A stretch of 64,000 nucleotides of DNA from Pseudothermotoga elfii DSM 9442 = NBRC 107921 (GCF_000504085.1 NC_022792.1:1054001-1118000); one strand, 5' to 3'. Counted from the first letter of the stretch, positions 40,985 through 50,261 are shown. The notes: generated by a model from the letters alone, not told the origin. A program made the numbers and translations.

Positions 40985-42650
40985 AGGTGTAATACTGATA
41001 GACAAAGACTCCAAGATAACATTTATGAATAAACAGGCATCACTCATGCTTGGCATACCTGTTTCTCAGGTGATTAATAAATCCGTGACAGATGCGATAC
41101 CAAACACACGCTTACATATTGTTCTGAAAACAGGTGTGCCGGAGGTGAATAGAATCCAACAACTTGGCAACACGAAGATAATTACGACAAGGATTCCCAT
41201 AAGAGACAAAACTGGAGCAATCATAGGCGCAGTGGCAATCTTCCGTGATATAACGAGTGTTCAAAAGATGGCAGAGGAAGTAACAAATTTGCGGGAAATT
41301 GAAGTTCTTCTGAAAACGATAATTGAATCAACAAGCGACGCTATATCCGTAGCAGATGAAAATGGAAGAATTGTTATGGTAAATAAGGCATATACTAAAA
41401 TCACTGGTTTTTCTGCTCAAGATGTCATAGGCAAACTCGCCACGGTTGATATAGCTCAGGGTGAAAGCATGCATTTGCGCGTAGCACAGACACGGCAACC
41501 TATTTATGGTGCAAGACTGCTTGTGGGTCCCGGAAAGCGAGAAGTTATCGTTGATGTAACTCCATTATTTGTCAGAGGAGAATTCAAAGGAAGCGTGGGT
41601 GTAATTCATGATGTATCAGAAATAGCAAAATTGACTAAGGAACTTGATGAAGTAAAAAGATTGATACGCAGAATGGGTGCAAAGTACTCTTTTGAAGACA
41701 TAATAGCTGAAAGCTCAAAAATGAAGATAGCTGTTACGCAAGCTATTAAAGTTGCATCAACTCCTGCCACAGTACTTCTCAGAGGAGAAAGCGGAACTGG
41801 AAAAGAGTTATTTGCTCATGCTATTCACAATGCAAGCGATAGGCGTGATAAACCTTTTGTAAGTGTTAATTGTGCTGCAATTCCTGAATCAATACTCGAA
41901 TCAGAGCTTTTTGGCTATACCTCCGGAGCTTTCACTGGCGCAAAAAAGGAAGGAAAAAAAGGCTTGCTGGAAGAAGCTCACCGTGGCACGATTTTTTTTG
42001 ATGAAATTGGCAAAATGCCTCTTCTTCTTCAATCAAAATTGTTGAGATTCCTGGAGAGCAAAGAAATTGTTCCGGTTGGTGGAACAAAACCTGTGAGGAT
42101 AGATGCAAGGATAATAGCTGCAACAAACATGAATTTGGAAAAGATGGTTCAGGAAGGATCTTTTCTGCCAGATTTGTATTTTCGACTAAATGTTTTTCCC
42201 ATCTTTTTACCGCCTTTGAGAGAAAGAAAAGAAGATATACCATATCTCGCACAGCACATAATAAAAAAATTGAATCAACAATATGGAAGACTTGTCGAAG
42301 GTATTTCATCGGATGCACTTCGTAAGTTGATACATTACGATTGGCCGGGAAATGTTAGAGAGCTTGAGAATATAATGGGCAGGGCTATGATAAATATGGA
42401 GGCTGACGAAAGGATTATAAAATTGCATCATATTCCACCTCTTGAGGAAATTCGCCACATTTCGTCAATCACAAAGGCCGGGAGTCATAAACAATTGCTT
42501 TTGGAATACGAGAAAGGAGTGATACTCAAGGCACTTGAAGAGAATTCGTGGAATGTTCAAAAAACTGCCGAAAACCTGAAAATCAGCATCAGGACGCTTT
42601 ATTACAGAATGAAAATGCTTGGAATAAAGAGAGAAGGAAGGCGCACATAA
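40938..42650 (+). CDS. PAS-containing sigma-54-dependent transcriptional activator (NtrC type)
   Basis: 570 residues. Two PAS domains (about 1-110 and 120-240) precede an AAA+ domain with Walker A GESGTGKE, the sigma-54 contact loop GAFTGA (330-335), Walker B TIFFDEIGKMPL, and the LPPLRERKEDIPYL sensor region. A C-terminal Fis-type HTH (VQKTAENLKISIRTLYYRMK) follows. The intact GAFTGA loop implies that sigma-54 is used in this organism. The start at 40938 has GAGGAGGG ahead of it. The PAS domains suggest a cytoplasmic small-molecule or redox signal. Targets are unknown; the acyl-compound cluster downstream is one possibility. Confidence 0.9.
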   Translation: MDRAELFQTVLDSIIEGVILIDKDSKITFMNKQASLMLGIPVSQVINKSVTDAIPNTRLHIVLKTGVPEVNRIQQLGNTKIITTRIPIRDKTGAIIGAVAIFRDITSVQKMAEEVTNLREIEVLLKTIIESTSDAISVADENGRIVMVNKAYTKITGFSAQDVIGKLATVDIAQGESMHLRVAQTRQPIYGARLLVGPGKREVIVDVTPLFVRGEFKGSVGVIHDVSEIAKLTKELDEVKRLIRRMGAKYSFEDIIAESSKMKIAVTQAIKVASTPATVLLRGESGTGKELFAHAIHNASDRRDKPFVSVNCAAIPESILESELFGYTSGAFTGAKKEGKKGLLEEAHRGTIFFDEIGKMPLLLQSKLLRFLESKEIVPVGGTKPVRIDARIIAATNMNLEKMVQEGSFLPDLYFRLNVFPIFLPPLRERKEDIPYLAQHIIKKLNQQYGRLVEGISSDALRKLIHYDWPGNVRELENIMGRAMINMEADERIIKLHHIPPLEEIRHISSITKAGSHKQLLLEYEKGVILKALEENSWNVQKTAENLKISIRTLYYRMKMLGIKREGRRT

Positions 42651-42684
42651 ATATAGTATAATGGGATCAATTGGGGGAACATCT

Positions 42685-43878
42685 GTGCGCAGACAACCTA
42701 AAAGATCAGATGGAAAGAAAACTTTGAGCAATCTTTTGAATAGTGCCACAAGGCTTTTTGCAGATCGTGGATACTACGGTGTATCGATACCTATGATCGC
42801 GCGTGAAGCAAATGTGAAAAACGCAACATTTTATCAGTACTTTAAAGATAAGGAATCTATTTATAGAAAAATACTTGAAGATTCTTTCAACAAATTCTTC
42901 AACCTCATGATTAAAATTGACGGAAGGGACACAGAGGAAATTCTGGAGTCTTTTTTGATGAATTATCTTGCTTTCTTTTCCAGAAATAGGCAACATTATA
43001 GAATTTTGCATGAGGCAGTTTATTTAAGAAAGGCTACTTTTCGGCGGGTAGAGAAAACTTTGAATGAAGTTTTGCACAGGTTTTTTCCAGAAACACTTGA
43101 CAAAACAAAAGAGATGATTCTCAGATGGTTTATTACAGGTCCGATTCGTTTTATAGCCATATATAAATCTCTTCACGCCGACTACGAAGTTGACAGGAGA
43201 ACCATTGACGACTTGGTTGAATTTCTCATGAAGGGATTTGATCCTGATGCCCATGAACTTGACAGGTCTGTTTTCTATATAGACGTTAAACCCCTTAAAA
43301 TAGAGGTAACTTCTACGAGAATGAAGCTCTTACAGGCTGCTGAAAAACTTTTTGGAACAAGGGGATATAGAAACACAATGATTAGCGATATCACAAGAGC
43401 CGCTAATGTGGCTTCTGGAACATTTTATGTGCACTTTAAAAGTAAGGAAGAGATTCTCGAGGAGCTGGTTATGACTACAAATAAAAATTTGAGAATAACA
43501 CTTTCGACGGCTATAAAAAGATTTCATGATAGGCGCGACGCAGAAATAGCAGGCTTCATGGCATTTCTTAAGTTTTTTATGTTGCACCCGGAAATGTATC
43601 TTATAGTCAGGCAAGCGGAATTTTTTAATCCATCTATATCGCGCAACTATTATGAAAAAATTTTTAACAGCTATCTTTCTCCTTTGAGTGAGGCAATTCA
43701 ATCTGGTCAGTTAAAAAACTATTCACCAAATAATCTGGCTCTTTTCCTCATGGGAATTGGTCATTTCATGGGTGAAGATCTTGTTGTTCAAAAACACGGC
43801 AATATTCAGGAAACAACAGTATATCTTCAAAAGCTCGCCCCTCTTCTTTTCAAAGGTATATCGTTTCTTAAATCATAA
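42685..43878 (+). CDS. Tandem TetR-family regulator (two TetR units in one chain)
   Basis: About 397 residues, twice the usual TetR size. The first HTH (ATRLFADRGYYGVSIPMIAR ... KNATFYQYFKDKESIYRKIL) starts near residue 15. A second HTH (AAEKLFGTRGYRNTMISDIT ... ASGTFYVHFKSKEEILEELV) starts near 215. Each is followed by its own helical ligand domain. The GTG at 42685 is preceded by GGGGGAAC; an isolated TATAAT lies at 42657-42662. One chain could act like a TetR dimer. It lies directly upstream of, and in line with, the cluster at 44-59 kb and is the best candidate to bind the palindrome at 43973. Confidence 0.88.
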   Translation: MRRQPKRSDGKKTLSNLLNSATRLFADRGYYGVSIPMIAREANVKNATFYQYFKDKESIYRKILEDSFNKFFNLMIKIDGRDTEEILESFLMNYLAFFSRNRQHYRILHEAVYLRKATFRRVEKTLNEVLHRFFPETLDKTKEMILRWFITGPIRFIAIYKSLHADYEVDRRTIDDLVEFLMKGFDPDAHELDRSVFYIDVKPLKIEVTSTRMKLLQAAEKLFGTRGYRNTMISDITRAANVASGTFYVHFKSKEEILEELVMTTNKNLRITLSTAIKRFHDRRDAEIAGFMAFLKFFMLHPEMYLIVRQAEFFNPSISRNYYEKIFNSYLSPLSEAIQSGQLKNYSPNNLALFLMGIGHFMGEDLVVQKHGNIQETTVYLQKLAPLLFKGISFLKS

Positions 43879-43886
43879 TGATTTAA
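43868..43886. repeat. Perfect 19-base palindrome over the tandem-TetR stop codon
   Basis: TTAAATCAT-A-ATGATTTAA, 9+1+9, spanning the TAA at 43876-43878. No T-tract follows and the stem is AT-only, so it is a weak terminator at best. It could be a protein-binding site. Confidence 0.4.
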
Positions 43887-43971
43887 AGAGCAACAGAGAG
43901 TAATAACGAGTTTTTACATCCCCTACCAGATTTTACGCCCGAAAACCTGCCTTCCTTTTGGCATATTTAAA

Positions 43972-44001
43972 TTGACTTACTTAAGTCAGCTGTGTTATCA
44001 T
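43972..44001 (+). promoter_or_regulatory. Promoter of the 15-gene acyl/LIV transporter cluster
   Basis: TTGACT (43972-43977), 18 bases, TATCAT (43996-44001). It is the only good promoter in the gap between the tandem-TetR gene and the first KAS III-like gene, giving a leader of about 50 bases. Confidence 0.62.
43973..43988. promoter_or_regulatory. Operator-like palindrome inside the cluster promoter
   Basis: TGACTTA-CT-TAAGTCA, a perfect 7+2+7 inverted repeat overlapping the -35 and the promoter spacer. A protein bound here would block RNA polymerase. TetR-family sites are typically palindromes of this size. Binding by the tandem TetR 95 bases upstream is inference. Confidence 0.62.
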
Positions 44002-44059
44002 TTAACCTGAATCATCTTTCATATTGATAAATGAGTCACATGTTATTGGAGGTGCTTCA

Positions 44060-45091
44060 GTGGAGCAACATGCAGGTATAGTAAGCGTAGGAACGTATCT
44101 TCCCCAAAAGTACATGACCGCCGAAGATCTGAGTCATCTGGCGTGTATCCCTGTTGATATAATTGTTGAAAAGTTTGGTATAAGAGGGAAATACATTCCG
44201 CGTGATAATGAAACGACAAGTTTCATGGGAATTATGGCTGCAAAAGAAGCTTTGAAAAATGCCGGTATTTCACCTGAAGAAATAGATGTTGTCATCTGGA
44301 ACGGTGCGCAACACAAAGATTATCCGTGCTGGCTTGCAAGCACAAAGGTAGCTCATGAAATAGGCGCAAAAAACGCCTGGGCTTTTGACATGGAAGCGAT
44401 GTGCGGCTCGATGATAGTTGGTCTTCAGGTTGCGCGATCACTCATGCTTTCTGAGAAAAACATAGATACTATTTTACTTGTAAGTGGGTACAGAAACGTA
44501 GATCTTGTGAATTACCAATACAAACACACTTCTTTCATGTTTGATATTGGGGCAAGCGGTTCGGCAATGGTACTAAAGAAGAATTCAGGAAGAAACGTGT
44601 TATTAGGTATCTCAAGCATAGTCGATGGATCTTTCGCCGAAGACTGTGTAGTACCAGTTGGCGGGACAAAAAAATGGCCTTTACAACCTCAAGATCTTGA
44701 AAACTATTATTTTCAGATAAAAGATCCAGAGAATTTCAAAAATCGACTGAATGAAGTGACACTCAAAAATTTCTATTTTGTAATTGATGATGCCCTCAGA
44801 AAAAGCAATTTATCTCGAAAAGACATCTCATATCTGGCAATGCTGCATTTTAAGAGATCTGCTCATCTCTCGGTGCTCAGAGAACTTGGTCTTAGAGAAG
44901 ATCAGACTACTTATTTGGAGAAATATGGGCACATGGGCCAGAACGATCAGGTTTTTTCAATAAAAGAAGGATTACTTTCTGGAAAGATAAAAGATGGCGA
45001 CGTTGTTGTCCTTGTGGGAGCTGGAGTGGGTTGGACTTGGAATGCCGCAGTTGTTCGTTGGGGTAGCTTGAGAGAACCGATTAATTGGTAG
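44060..45091 (+). CDS. KAS III-like (FabH/thiolase superfamily) condensing enzyme, copy 1
   Basis: About 343 residues. The N-terminal GIVSVGTYLPQKYMTAEDL fold resembles FabH and archaeal HMG-CoA synthase. The nucleophilic Cys is in DMEAMCGSMIVGL (about Cys115). The catalytic His region is LHFKRSAH (His263), but the Asn of the usual GN(T/S) motif is replaced in YGHMGQND. It probably makes or breaks a C-C bond in acyl-CoA/ketoacyl-CoA rather than starting fatty-acid synthesis. The start GTG at 44060 follows GGAGGTG. It heads the cluster and lies 11 bases before the CoA-transferase gene. Confidence 0.82.
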   Translation: MEQHAGIVSVGTYLPQKYMTAEDLSHLACIPVDIIVEKFGIRGKYIPRDNETTSFMGIMAAKEALKNAGISPEEIDVVIWNGAQHKDYPCWLASTKVAHEIGAKNAWAFDMEAMCGSMIVGLQVARSLMLSEKNIDTILLVSGYRNVDLVNYQYKHTSFMFDIGASGSAMVLKKNSGRNVLLGISSIVDGSFAEDCVVPVGGTKKWPLQPQDLENYYFQIKDPENFKNRLNEVTLKNFYFVIDDALRKSNLSRKDISYLAMLHFKRSAHLSVLRELGLREDQTTYLEKYGHMGQNDQVFSIKEGLLSGKIKDGDVVVLVGAGVGWTWNAAVVRWGSLREPINW

Positions 45092-45102
45092 GAGGGATTG
45101 CT

Positions 45103-46404
45103 GTGAATTGGAACGATGTTTATAATTCCAAAGTTGTTGATATTGAGAAAATACTGAGTATTGTAAAGTCAAATCAAACAATAGTTGTTGGAATGACACC
45201 GGCAGAACCGAAACTCTTTCTTAGAAATTTACACAAAATAGCTAATAGAGTGAGCAATGTCACGGTATTTACATGTCTAAATATGGAAAGTTATCCATTC
45301 TACATGGATAAATCTTTCAATAATATTTTTGAGAACGCGTCTTGGTATTTTGGTCAATCGAATAGAGAGGCAATGAAAGCTGATTTTGGTACCGTAAGTT
45401 ATGTTCCAAACAATTTACACCAATCAGGGACAAATCTACTTGACAGTCGTCCGATAGACATCTTTGTGGGTGTTGCATCACCAATAGACAAGAATGGTTT
45501 TCTGACCTTGTCTGCATCGGTAGTTTATGAAAAAGATATCGTTGAACAGGCAAAGAATATCGTTTTGGAGGTCAATCCCAACGCTCCAAGAACTCATGGT
45601 GATACTCATATTCACATAAAAGATGTTCATTATGTAGTTGAAGTGGATTATGAACTCCCACAAATTGAACTGGTTGAACCTACAGAAACTGAAGCGCTGA
45701 TTGCACAGCATATAAGTAACTTGATTGAAGATGGTTCGACGATTCAACTTGGTATTGGGGGAATACCAAACGCCGTTGCGAAGTTTTTGACAAACAAAAA
45801 AGATCTGGGTGTTCATACAGAGATGTTTACTGAATCTATGATAGATTTGTTTGAATCTGGTGTGATCACTAATAAAAAGAAAAGCGTTTGGAGAGATAAA
45901 TTCATCTGTGCTTTTGCTTTTGGTACAAAGAGGATGTACCAGTTTGTTGATGATAATCCATCAGTGTTTTTCCTCAGAGGAAGGTATGTCAACGATCCTT
46001 ATGTCATATGCCAGAATGACAAAATGGTGAGTATTAATACAGCATTAATGGTCGATTTAACTGGAAATGTCTGTTCAGAGGCATTGGGCACTCAGCATTA
46101 CAGTGGCACAGGTGGTCAACTCGATACGCATAGGGGTGCTGTCAAGAGCAGGGGAGGTAAAGGGATAATAGCGCTGAGATCAACGGCAAAAGGTGGAACG
46201 GTTTCAACGATAGTTCCCATTTTACCGGCTGGTTCACCGATAACCGTGCCGCGGCAGGAAGTGGATTATGTAGTTACAGAATGGGGTGTGGCATGGTTAA
46301 GAGGTAAAACTGTCAGGGAAAGAGCAAAGGCTTTGATCGAAATTGCACATCCGGATTTTCGAGAAACTCTCAAAAGTGAAGCTCGTAGGTTACAAATTCT
46401 ATAA
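45103..46404 (+). CDS. Acetyl-CoA hydrolase/CoA-transferase family protein
   Basis: 433 residues of the 4-hydroxybutyrate/acetate:acyl-CoA transferase family. DGSTIQLGIGGIPNAVAKFL, then HTEMFTESMIDLF (containing the likely catalytic Glu), GTQHYSGTGGQLD, and RGGKGIIALRSTAKGGTVS are family landmarks. It would move CoA from acetyl-CoA or another acyl-CoA onto a carboxylic acid, activating or releasing it. The start is GTG at 45103 after TAGGAGGG. Its neighbours (condensing enzyme, importers, reductase) suggest activation of an imported acid. Confidence 0.87.
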   Translation: MNWNDVYNSKVVDIEKILSIVKSNQTIVVGMTPAEPKLFLRNLHKIANRVSNVTVFTCLNMESYPFYMDKSFNNIFENASWYFGQSNREAMKADFGTVSYVPNNLHQSGTNLLDSRPIDIFVGVASPIDKNGFLTLSASVVYEKDIVEQAKNIVLEVNPNAPRTHGDTHIHIKDVHYVVEVDYELPQIELVEPTETEALIAQHISNLIEDGSTIQLGIGGIPNAVAKFLTNKKDLGVHTEMFTESMIDLFESGVITNKKKSVWRDKFICAFAFGTKRMYQFVDDNPSVFFLRGRYVNDPYVICQNDKMVSINTALMVDLTGNVCSEALGTQHYSGTGGQLDTHRGAVKSRGGKGIIALRSTAKGGTVSTIVPILPAGSPITVPRQEVDYVVTEWGVAWLRGKTVRERAKALIEIAHPDFRETLKSEARRLQIL

Positions 46405-46425
46405 AAACGAGGGGAGGTGTTTTTT

Positions 46426-47655
46426 GTGAGAAGGCTTTTTGTGTTTCTTGTGTTATTGGTCGCACTCTTTGTCCTGGCTGAAAAACCGATAAAGATCGGT
46501 GCAATCTTGCCATTATCCGATATCACCGGTAGACAAGCAGCCAATGCAATGAAATTAGCCGTCAAAGAAATCAACGATTCTGGCGGTGTACTTGGTAGAC
46601 CCATTGAATTGGTCATAGTAGATGATGAAATGAAACCCGAGAAGGGTGCTGCTGCCGTGGATAAACTCGCCACAGTCGACAAAGTGGATTTCTTTGTTGG
46701 TGGGATGTCAAGCGGTGTTCATCTTGCACAAATTCCAATTTTGAAAAAGTACAAGAAAATCACTGTTTGGATAGGAGCTGCGTCTTACAAATGTGAAGAA
46801 GCCATTGGTGCTGATGCAGATTGGTATTTTCACTTACATCCTTGGGATTATCTACAAGGTGAAAGTTACGCAATAGGTTGGAAAGCCATAACAGAGAAAT
46901 ATCCTCAGGTGAAGATCGAAAAAATATTTTTGGCTTATGAAGAAGGTGCTTTTGGTACGTCATCTTTTAAATCTTACTTGGATGAATTTGAGCTTGCCAA
47001 AAAAGGTACTGGCGTTTGGGCAGGATTGATGAAAGATTTAAAAGGTGCACCATTCAAAAGTGCAGCTCTTGGTGGAGGAGACTACAGAGCCATGCTTTTG
47101 CAAGCAAAACAATATGACCCAGATTTGTTCATTTGGGCAGGTTATGATGCCGATGCGATACCAATGTTGACTCAAGCTAAGGAAATAGGTTTTGCTCCGA
47201 AACTCTTTGTTGGAGCGCCTCCAGGATGGCCTGCCGATTTTGGCAAAAATCCACTATCAAATGGAGTCGTTCTCTATGGCATGTGGGCTCCCGCATTAAA
47301 AGATGTCAGTGCGATTGCAAGACATTTTTGGGATGCATATGTGAAAGAGTTCAACGAAGAACCCGCAACATACTTTGCACCACTTGGTTATACAAACATT
47401 TATTTCTTAATCGAAGCAATCAAGAAGGCTGGTACACTTGATGATAAAGCAATAATTCAAGCCTTAAGAGAGATAGAATATGAATCTCCAGTTGGTGGAG
47501 TATTAAAGATCTCACCAAGTAGAATCATTAAGAATCAAGGTTTCCGAGCACAAAAAATTCTTCAATGGCAGAATGGTGTGCAACATGTAATTTGGCCATT
47601 TGAATATGCCACAGCCGAACTCATCTATCCATTTCCGAGTTGGTCAGGTAAATGA
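46426..47655 (+). CDS. LIV-type ABC transporter substrate-binding protein, system 1
   Basis: About 409 residues. A signal peptide (1-17) precedes KPIKIGAILPLSDITGRQAANAMKLAV and GRPIELVIVDDEMKPEKGAAAVDKL, the classic LivJ/amide-binding fold. Family members carry branched-chain amino acids, amides, urea or short organic acids, including aromatic ones. The GTG at 46426 is chosen because GGGGAGGTG precedes it by six bases. Its ligand is not predictable; the enzymes around it argue for a carboxylic or acyl compound rather than an amino acid. Confidence 0.88.
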   Translation: MRRLFVFLVLLVALFVLAEKPIKIGAILPLSDITGRQAANAMKLAVKEINDSGGVLGRPIELVIVDDEMKPEKGAAAVDKLATVDKVDFFVGGMSSGVHLAQIPILKKYKKITVWIGAASYKCEEAIGADADWYFHLHPWDYLQGESYAIGWKAITEKYPQVKIEKIFLAYEEGAFGTSSFKSYLDEFELAKKGTGVWAGLMKDLKGAPFKSAALGGGDYRAMLLQAKQYDPDLFIWAGYDADAIPMLTQAKEIGFAPKLFVGAPPGWPADFGKNPLSNGVVLYGMWAPALKDVSAIARHFWDAYVKEFNEEPATYFAPLGYTNIYFLIEAIKKAGTLDDKAIIQALREIEYESPVGGVLKISPSRIIKNQGFRAQKILQWQNGVQHVIWPFEYATAELIYPFPSWSGK

Positions 47656-47661
47656 AACAGA

Positions 47662-47685
47662 AAGGCTGGGCGACAGCCCAGCCTT
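47662..47685 (+). terminator. Intercistronic stem-loop after LIV binding protein 1
   Basis: AAGGCTGGGC-GACA-GCCCAGCCTT, a perfect 10 bp stem, followed by only TT then GCC. It likely partially terminates or protects the binding-protein message; the permease ribosome binding site follows 12 bases later. Confidence 0.75.
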
Positions 47686-47707
47686 TTGCCTACAGAGAGG
47701 TGAAAAG

Positions 47708-48622
47708 ATGAAAAAAATCTTCAACTGGAAAATATTCTTTTTGTTGATGTTGATTGCAGTTGCAATTTTTCGTCCATATGCTTTCTTTTATGGACTACAG
47801 AGAGGGAGTCTTTATTCTTTGGTTGCCTTACCACTCGCTTTGATCCTTGGAATAGTCGGATTGTTGAATCTTGCACACGGTGATTTCCTGACCCTTGGAA
47901 TGTACATGGGTTATGTGATTTTCAACCAATTTCATTTTGATCCAATCGTTTCGATGATTTTTATAGGACCATTTCTCTTTCTGATCGGTTTTGCTGTTTA
48001 TAAATCAACGATTGAAAGAGTTTTGAAATCACACCATTTGAATCTCTTACTCATAACCTTTGGAATATCGATCACCTTTGTTGAACTGGTGAACGTATTC
48101 TGGACTTCAAGACCAAGGAATATTTACGTGCCATATGCTGCTCGATCTGTAAATATCTTAGGAATAAGTGTCGGTGCATATGAATTTTTATATGTCATCG
48201 CGGCTATTTTAATTTTGCTCGCGATAATGTTCATTTTGAAAAAAACACGGTTTGGGCAAGCGGCTTTTGCCGTGGGACAGAACCCCAAAGGAGCAGCTAT
48301 AGTAGGTATAAACGTAAAACTGGTTTACACTATCACCTTTAGTTTGGCAACTGCTATGACAGCTGTTTCTGCAGCGTTGATGATGCCAAGAGTTTCCATT
48401 TTTCCAACTGTAGGCGGACCTTTTACCATGAAATCTTTCTGTCTTACTGCAATGGCTGGTCTTGGAAACCTTCCAGGTATCTTGATCTCTGGTATTACTC
48501 TCGGAGTAGTAGAAGCAATAGTACAATCAATTCCCGGTTACAGTGGCTGGTCCGATCTTGTGTTTTTCGGCGTCTTGATCTTGGTGATAGCGATTAGGGC
48601 TTATCGGAGGGCTGAAAGATGA
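47708..48622 (+). CDS. LIV-type ABC permease (LivH-like), system 1
   Basis: 304 residues with about eight helices. The family block LQRGSLYSLVALPLALILGIVGLLNLAHGDFLTLGMYMG and a C-terminal GGPFTMKSFCLTAMAGLGNL region are LivH-like. The start at 47708 follows AGAGGTGAAAAG; the frame reads further upstream through the hairpin without signal. The stop overlaps the LivM-type gene by four bases. Confidence 0.88.
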   Translation: MKKIFNWKIFFLLMLIAVAIFRPYAFFYGLQRGSLYSLVALPLALILGIVGLLNLAHGDFLTLGMYMGYVIFNQFHFDPIVSMIFIGPFLFLIGFAVYKSTIERVLKSHHLNLLLITFGISITFVELVNVFWTSRPRNIYVPYAARSVNILGISVGAYEFLYVIAAILILLAIMFILKKTRFGQAAFAVGQNPKGAAIVGINVKLVYTITFSLATAMTAVSAALMMPRVSIFPTVGGPFTMKSFCLTAMAGLGNLPGILISGITLGVVEAIVQSIPGYSGWSDLVFFGVLILVIAIRAYRRAER

Positions 48623-49530
48623 GAAAAGTTCTTCTCATTATTGGTATACTGGTTTTCATTACATTTCTTCCGATTTTTGTAGATATGTATCTGATTCATG
48701 TTGCCAGCTCGATAATGTTGTTCATGTGCCTTGCACTTAGCTGGGACATGATGTTGAGAACTGGACAACTGTCATTTGGCACAGCTGGTTTTTTCGGACT
48801 CGGTGCTTACGCTGCGGTGATAGCCGTTGATGATTTTGCAATAACTCCCATCATGAGCATATTCATTGGCGCTGTATTTGCCGCAATTGTAGCATTGGGT
48901 GTTGGGATTGCTGTTCTAAAACTCCGAGAAATGTACTTTGCCATCACGACCCTTGCCCTTACCAGTGTTTTCTTGGTACTTGCTCGAAATCTTTCAGATC
49001 TCACTGGTGGTGCAGCAGGCAAAGTGCTTTTCAATGCGATATTCGATGGCGATCCAAAAAAAACTTATTGGTTGATAATGGTTTTTACATTGTTGGTCAT
49101 AGGCATTTCTGAAATCTTTCAGAGGACCAGAATAAGATATGCTATAAGCTCGATAAGAAACGATGAACTTGTTGCGAAATCCAGTGGGATAAATATTTTC
49201 AAGTATTTGCTATTCGTTTTTATTGTTACTTCTGCCATACAGGGAGCGGCAGGAGCTATTTATGCCCAGCAATATGCTTTCGTTGAACCAGAAAGTACTT
49301 TTTCAGCAAATTTCTTATTGCTACCTATCGCCATGGCATTAGTCGGCGGTATCCATTCAACACTTGGACCGATAGTGGGAGCTATAATTTTGGGATTTGC
49401 TTCGGAATATCTGAAGTTGCTGATGCCTTATGGGCACTTGATAATATACGGGATAATAATCATTTTGGTCATAATCTTTTTGCGTAAAGGTGTTTATGGA
49501 ACGATAGTAGATAAAATCAGATCAAATTGA
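48619..49530 (+). CDS. LIV-type ABC permease (LivM-like), system 1
   Basis: 303 residues with about nine helices and the LivM landmarks DMMLRTGQLSFGTAGFFGLGAYAA, KLREMYFAITTLAL and RIRYAISSIRNDELVAKSSG (cytoplasmic coupling loop). It is a plain LivM without an extra C-terminal domain, unlike its system 2 counterpart. It is coupled to LivH by ATGA and followed by the LivG-like ATPase gene. Confidence 0.9.
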   Translation: MRKVLLIIGILVFITFLPIFVDMYLIHVASSIMLFMCLALSWDMMLRTGQLSFGTAGFFGLGAYAAVIAVDDFAITPIMSIFIGAVFAAIVALGVGIAVLKLREMYFAITTLALTSVFLVLARNLSDLTGGAAGKVLFNAIFDGDPKKTYWLIMVFTLLVIGISEIFQRTRIRYAISSIRNDELVAKSSGINIFKYLLFVFIVTSAIQGAAGAIYAQQYAFVEPESTFSANFLLLPIAMALVGGIHSTLGPIVGAIILGFASEYLKLLMPYGHLIIYGIIIILVIIFLRKGVYGTIVDKIRSN

Positions 49531-49544
49531 TCGGAGGTTTTTCT

Positions 49545-50261
49545 ATGGAACTATTGCGACTTGAAAATGTGACAAAATATTTCGGAGGACTTGTGGCAGT
49601 AAACAATGTGAGTTTTGAAATACAGGAAAATGAAATCTTAGGCATAATAGGGCCCAACGGTGCGGGTAAAACTACTCTTACCAGTTTGGTGGCAGGAACA
49701 CTTCAACCTTCTGCTGGAAGAATCTTTTTCAATAGCAAAGATATCACTGGAATACCTGCACATATAAGAGCCCAACTGGGTATCTCAAGGACTTTCCAAA
49801 CTGTGAGACCACTGAGAGACTTTACAGCACTTGAAAACATTGTTGTTGGAGCACTTTTTGCAAAAGGTGAAAAACTCAGCAAAGCGATCGAGAGCGCAGA
49901 AAAAGTATGTGAATTTCTCAAACTCGAGCGTAAGGATTTTTACCCCGACAAACTCACCGTCTTTGAGTTGAAAAAATTGGAGATAGCAAGGGCAATTGTT
50001 TCAGATCCAAAAGTACTCTTTTTGGACGAAGTGATGGCTGGTTTAAATCATGAAGAGATGAAAGAGATGATAGAGATAGTTAAAGCTTTGAGAAATAAAG
50101 GCATGGCAATTTGCGTCATAGAACACGTTATGAGCGTTATAAGCGAACTAACCGACAGAGTCGTAGTCCTTGACAGAGGTGAGATAATTGCCCAAGGTCC
50201 ATACCAAGAGGTTTCTCAGGACAAGCGTGTCATAACGGCGTACTTGGGGGAGGAAGATTAA
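49545..50261 (+). CDS. LIV-type ABC ATPase (LivG-like), system 1
   Basis: 238 residues. Walker A is GPNGAGKTT, followed by the LivG-typical LGISRTFQTVRPLRDFTALENI. The signature region reads LTVFELKKLEIARAI rather than a standard LSxGxQ, and Walker B is LFLDEVMAGL. The start is ATG 49545 after CGGAGG; the frame starts slightly upstream but lacks a ribosome binding site. The atypical signature (VFELKK) and DEVMAGL are seen in part of the LivG family. It is overlapped by one base with the next ATPase gene. Confidence 0.88.
   Translation: MELLRLENVTKYFGGLVAVNNVSFEIQENEILGIIGPNGAGKTTLTSLVAGTLQPSAGRIFFNSKDITGIPAHIRAQLGISRTFQTVRPLRDFTALENIVVGALFAKGEKLSKAIESAEKVCEFLKLERKDFYPDKLTVFELKKLEIARAIVSDPKVLFLDEVMAGLNHEEMKEMIEIVKALRNKGMAICVIEHVMSVISELTDRVVVLDRGEIIAQGPYQEVSQDKRVITAYLGEED

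Noticed and set aside
43868-43886. The AT-only palindrome as a true terminator of the tandem-TetR gene
   Set aside because: No GC pairs beyond two and no T-tract; listed only as a palindrome.
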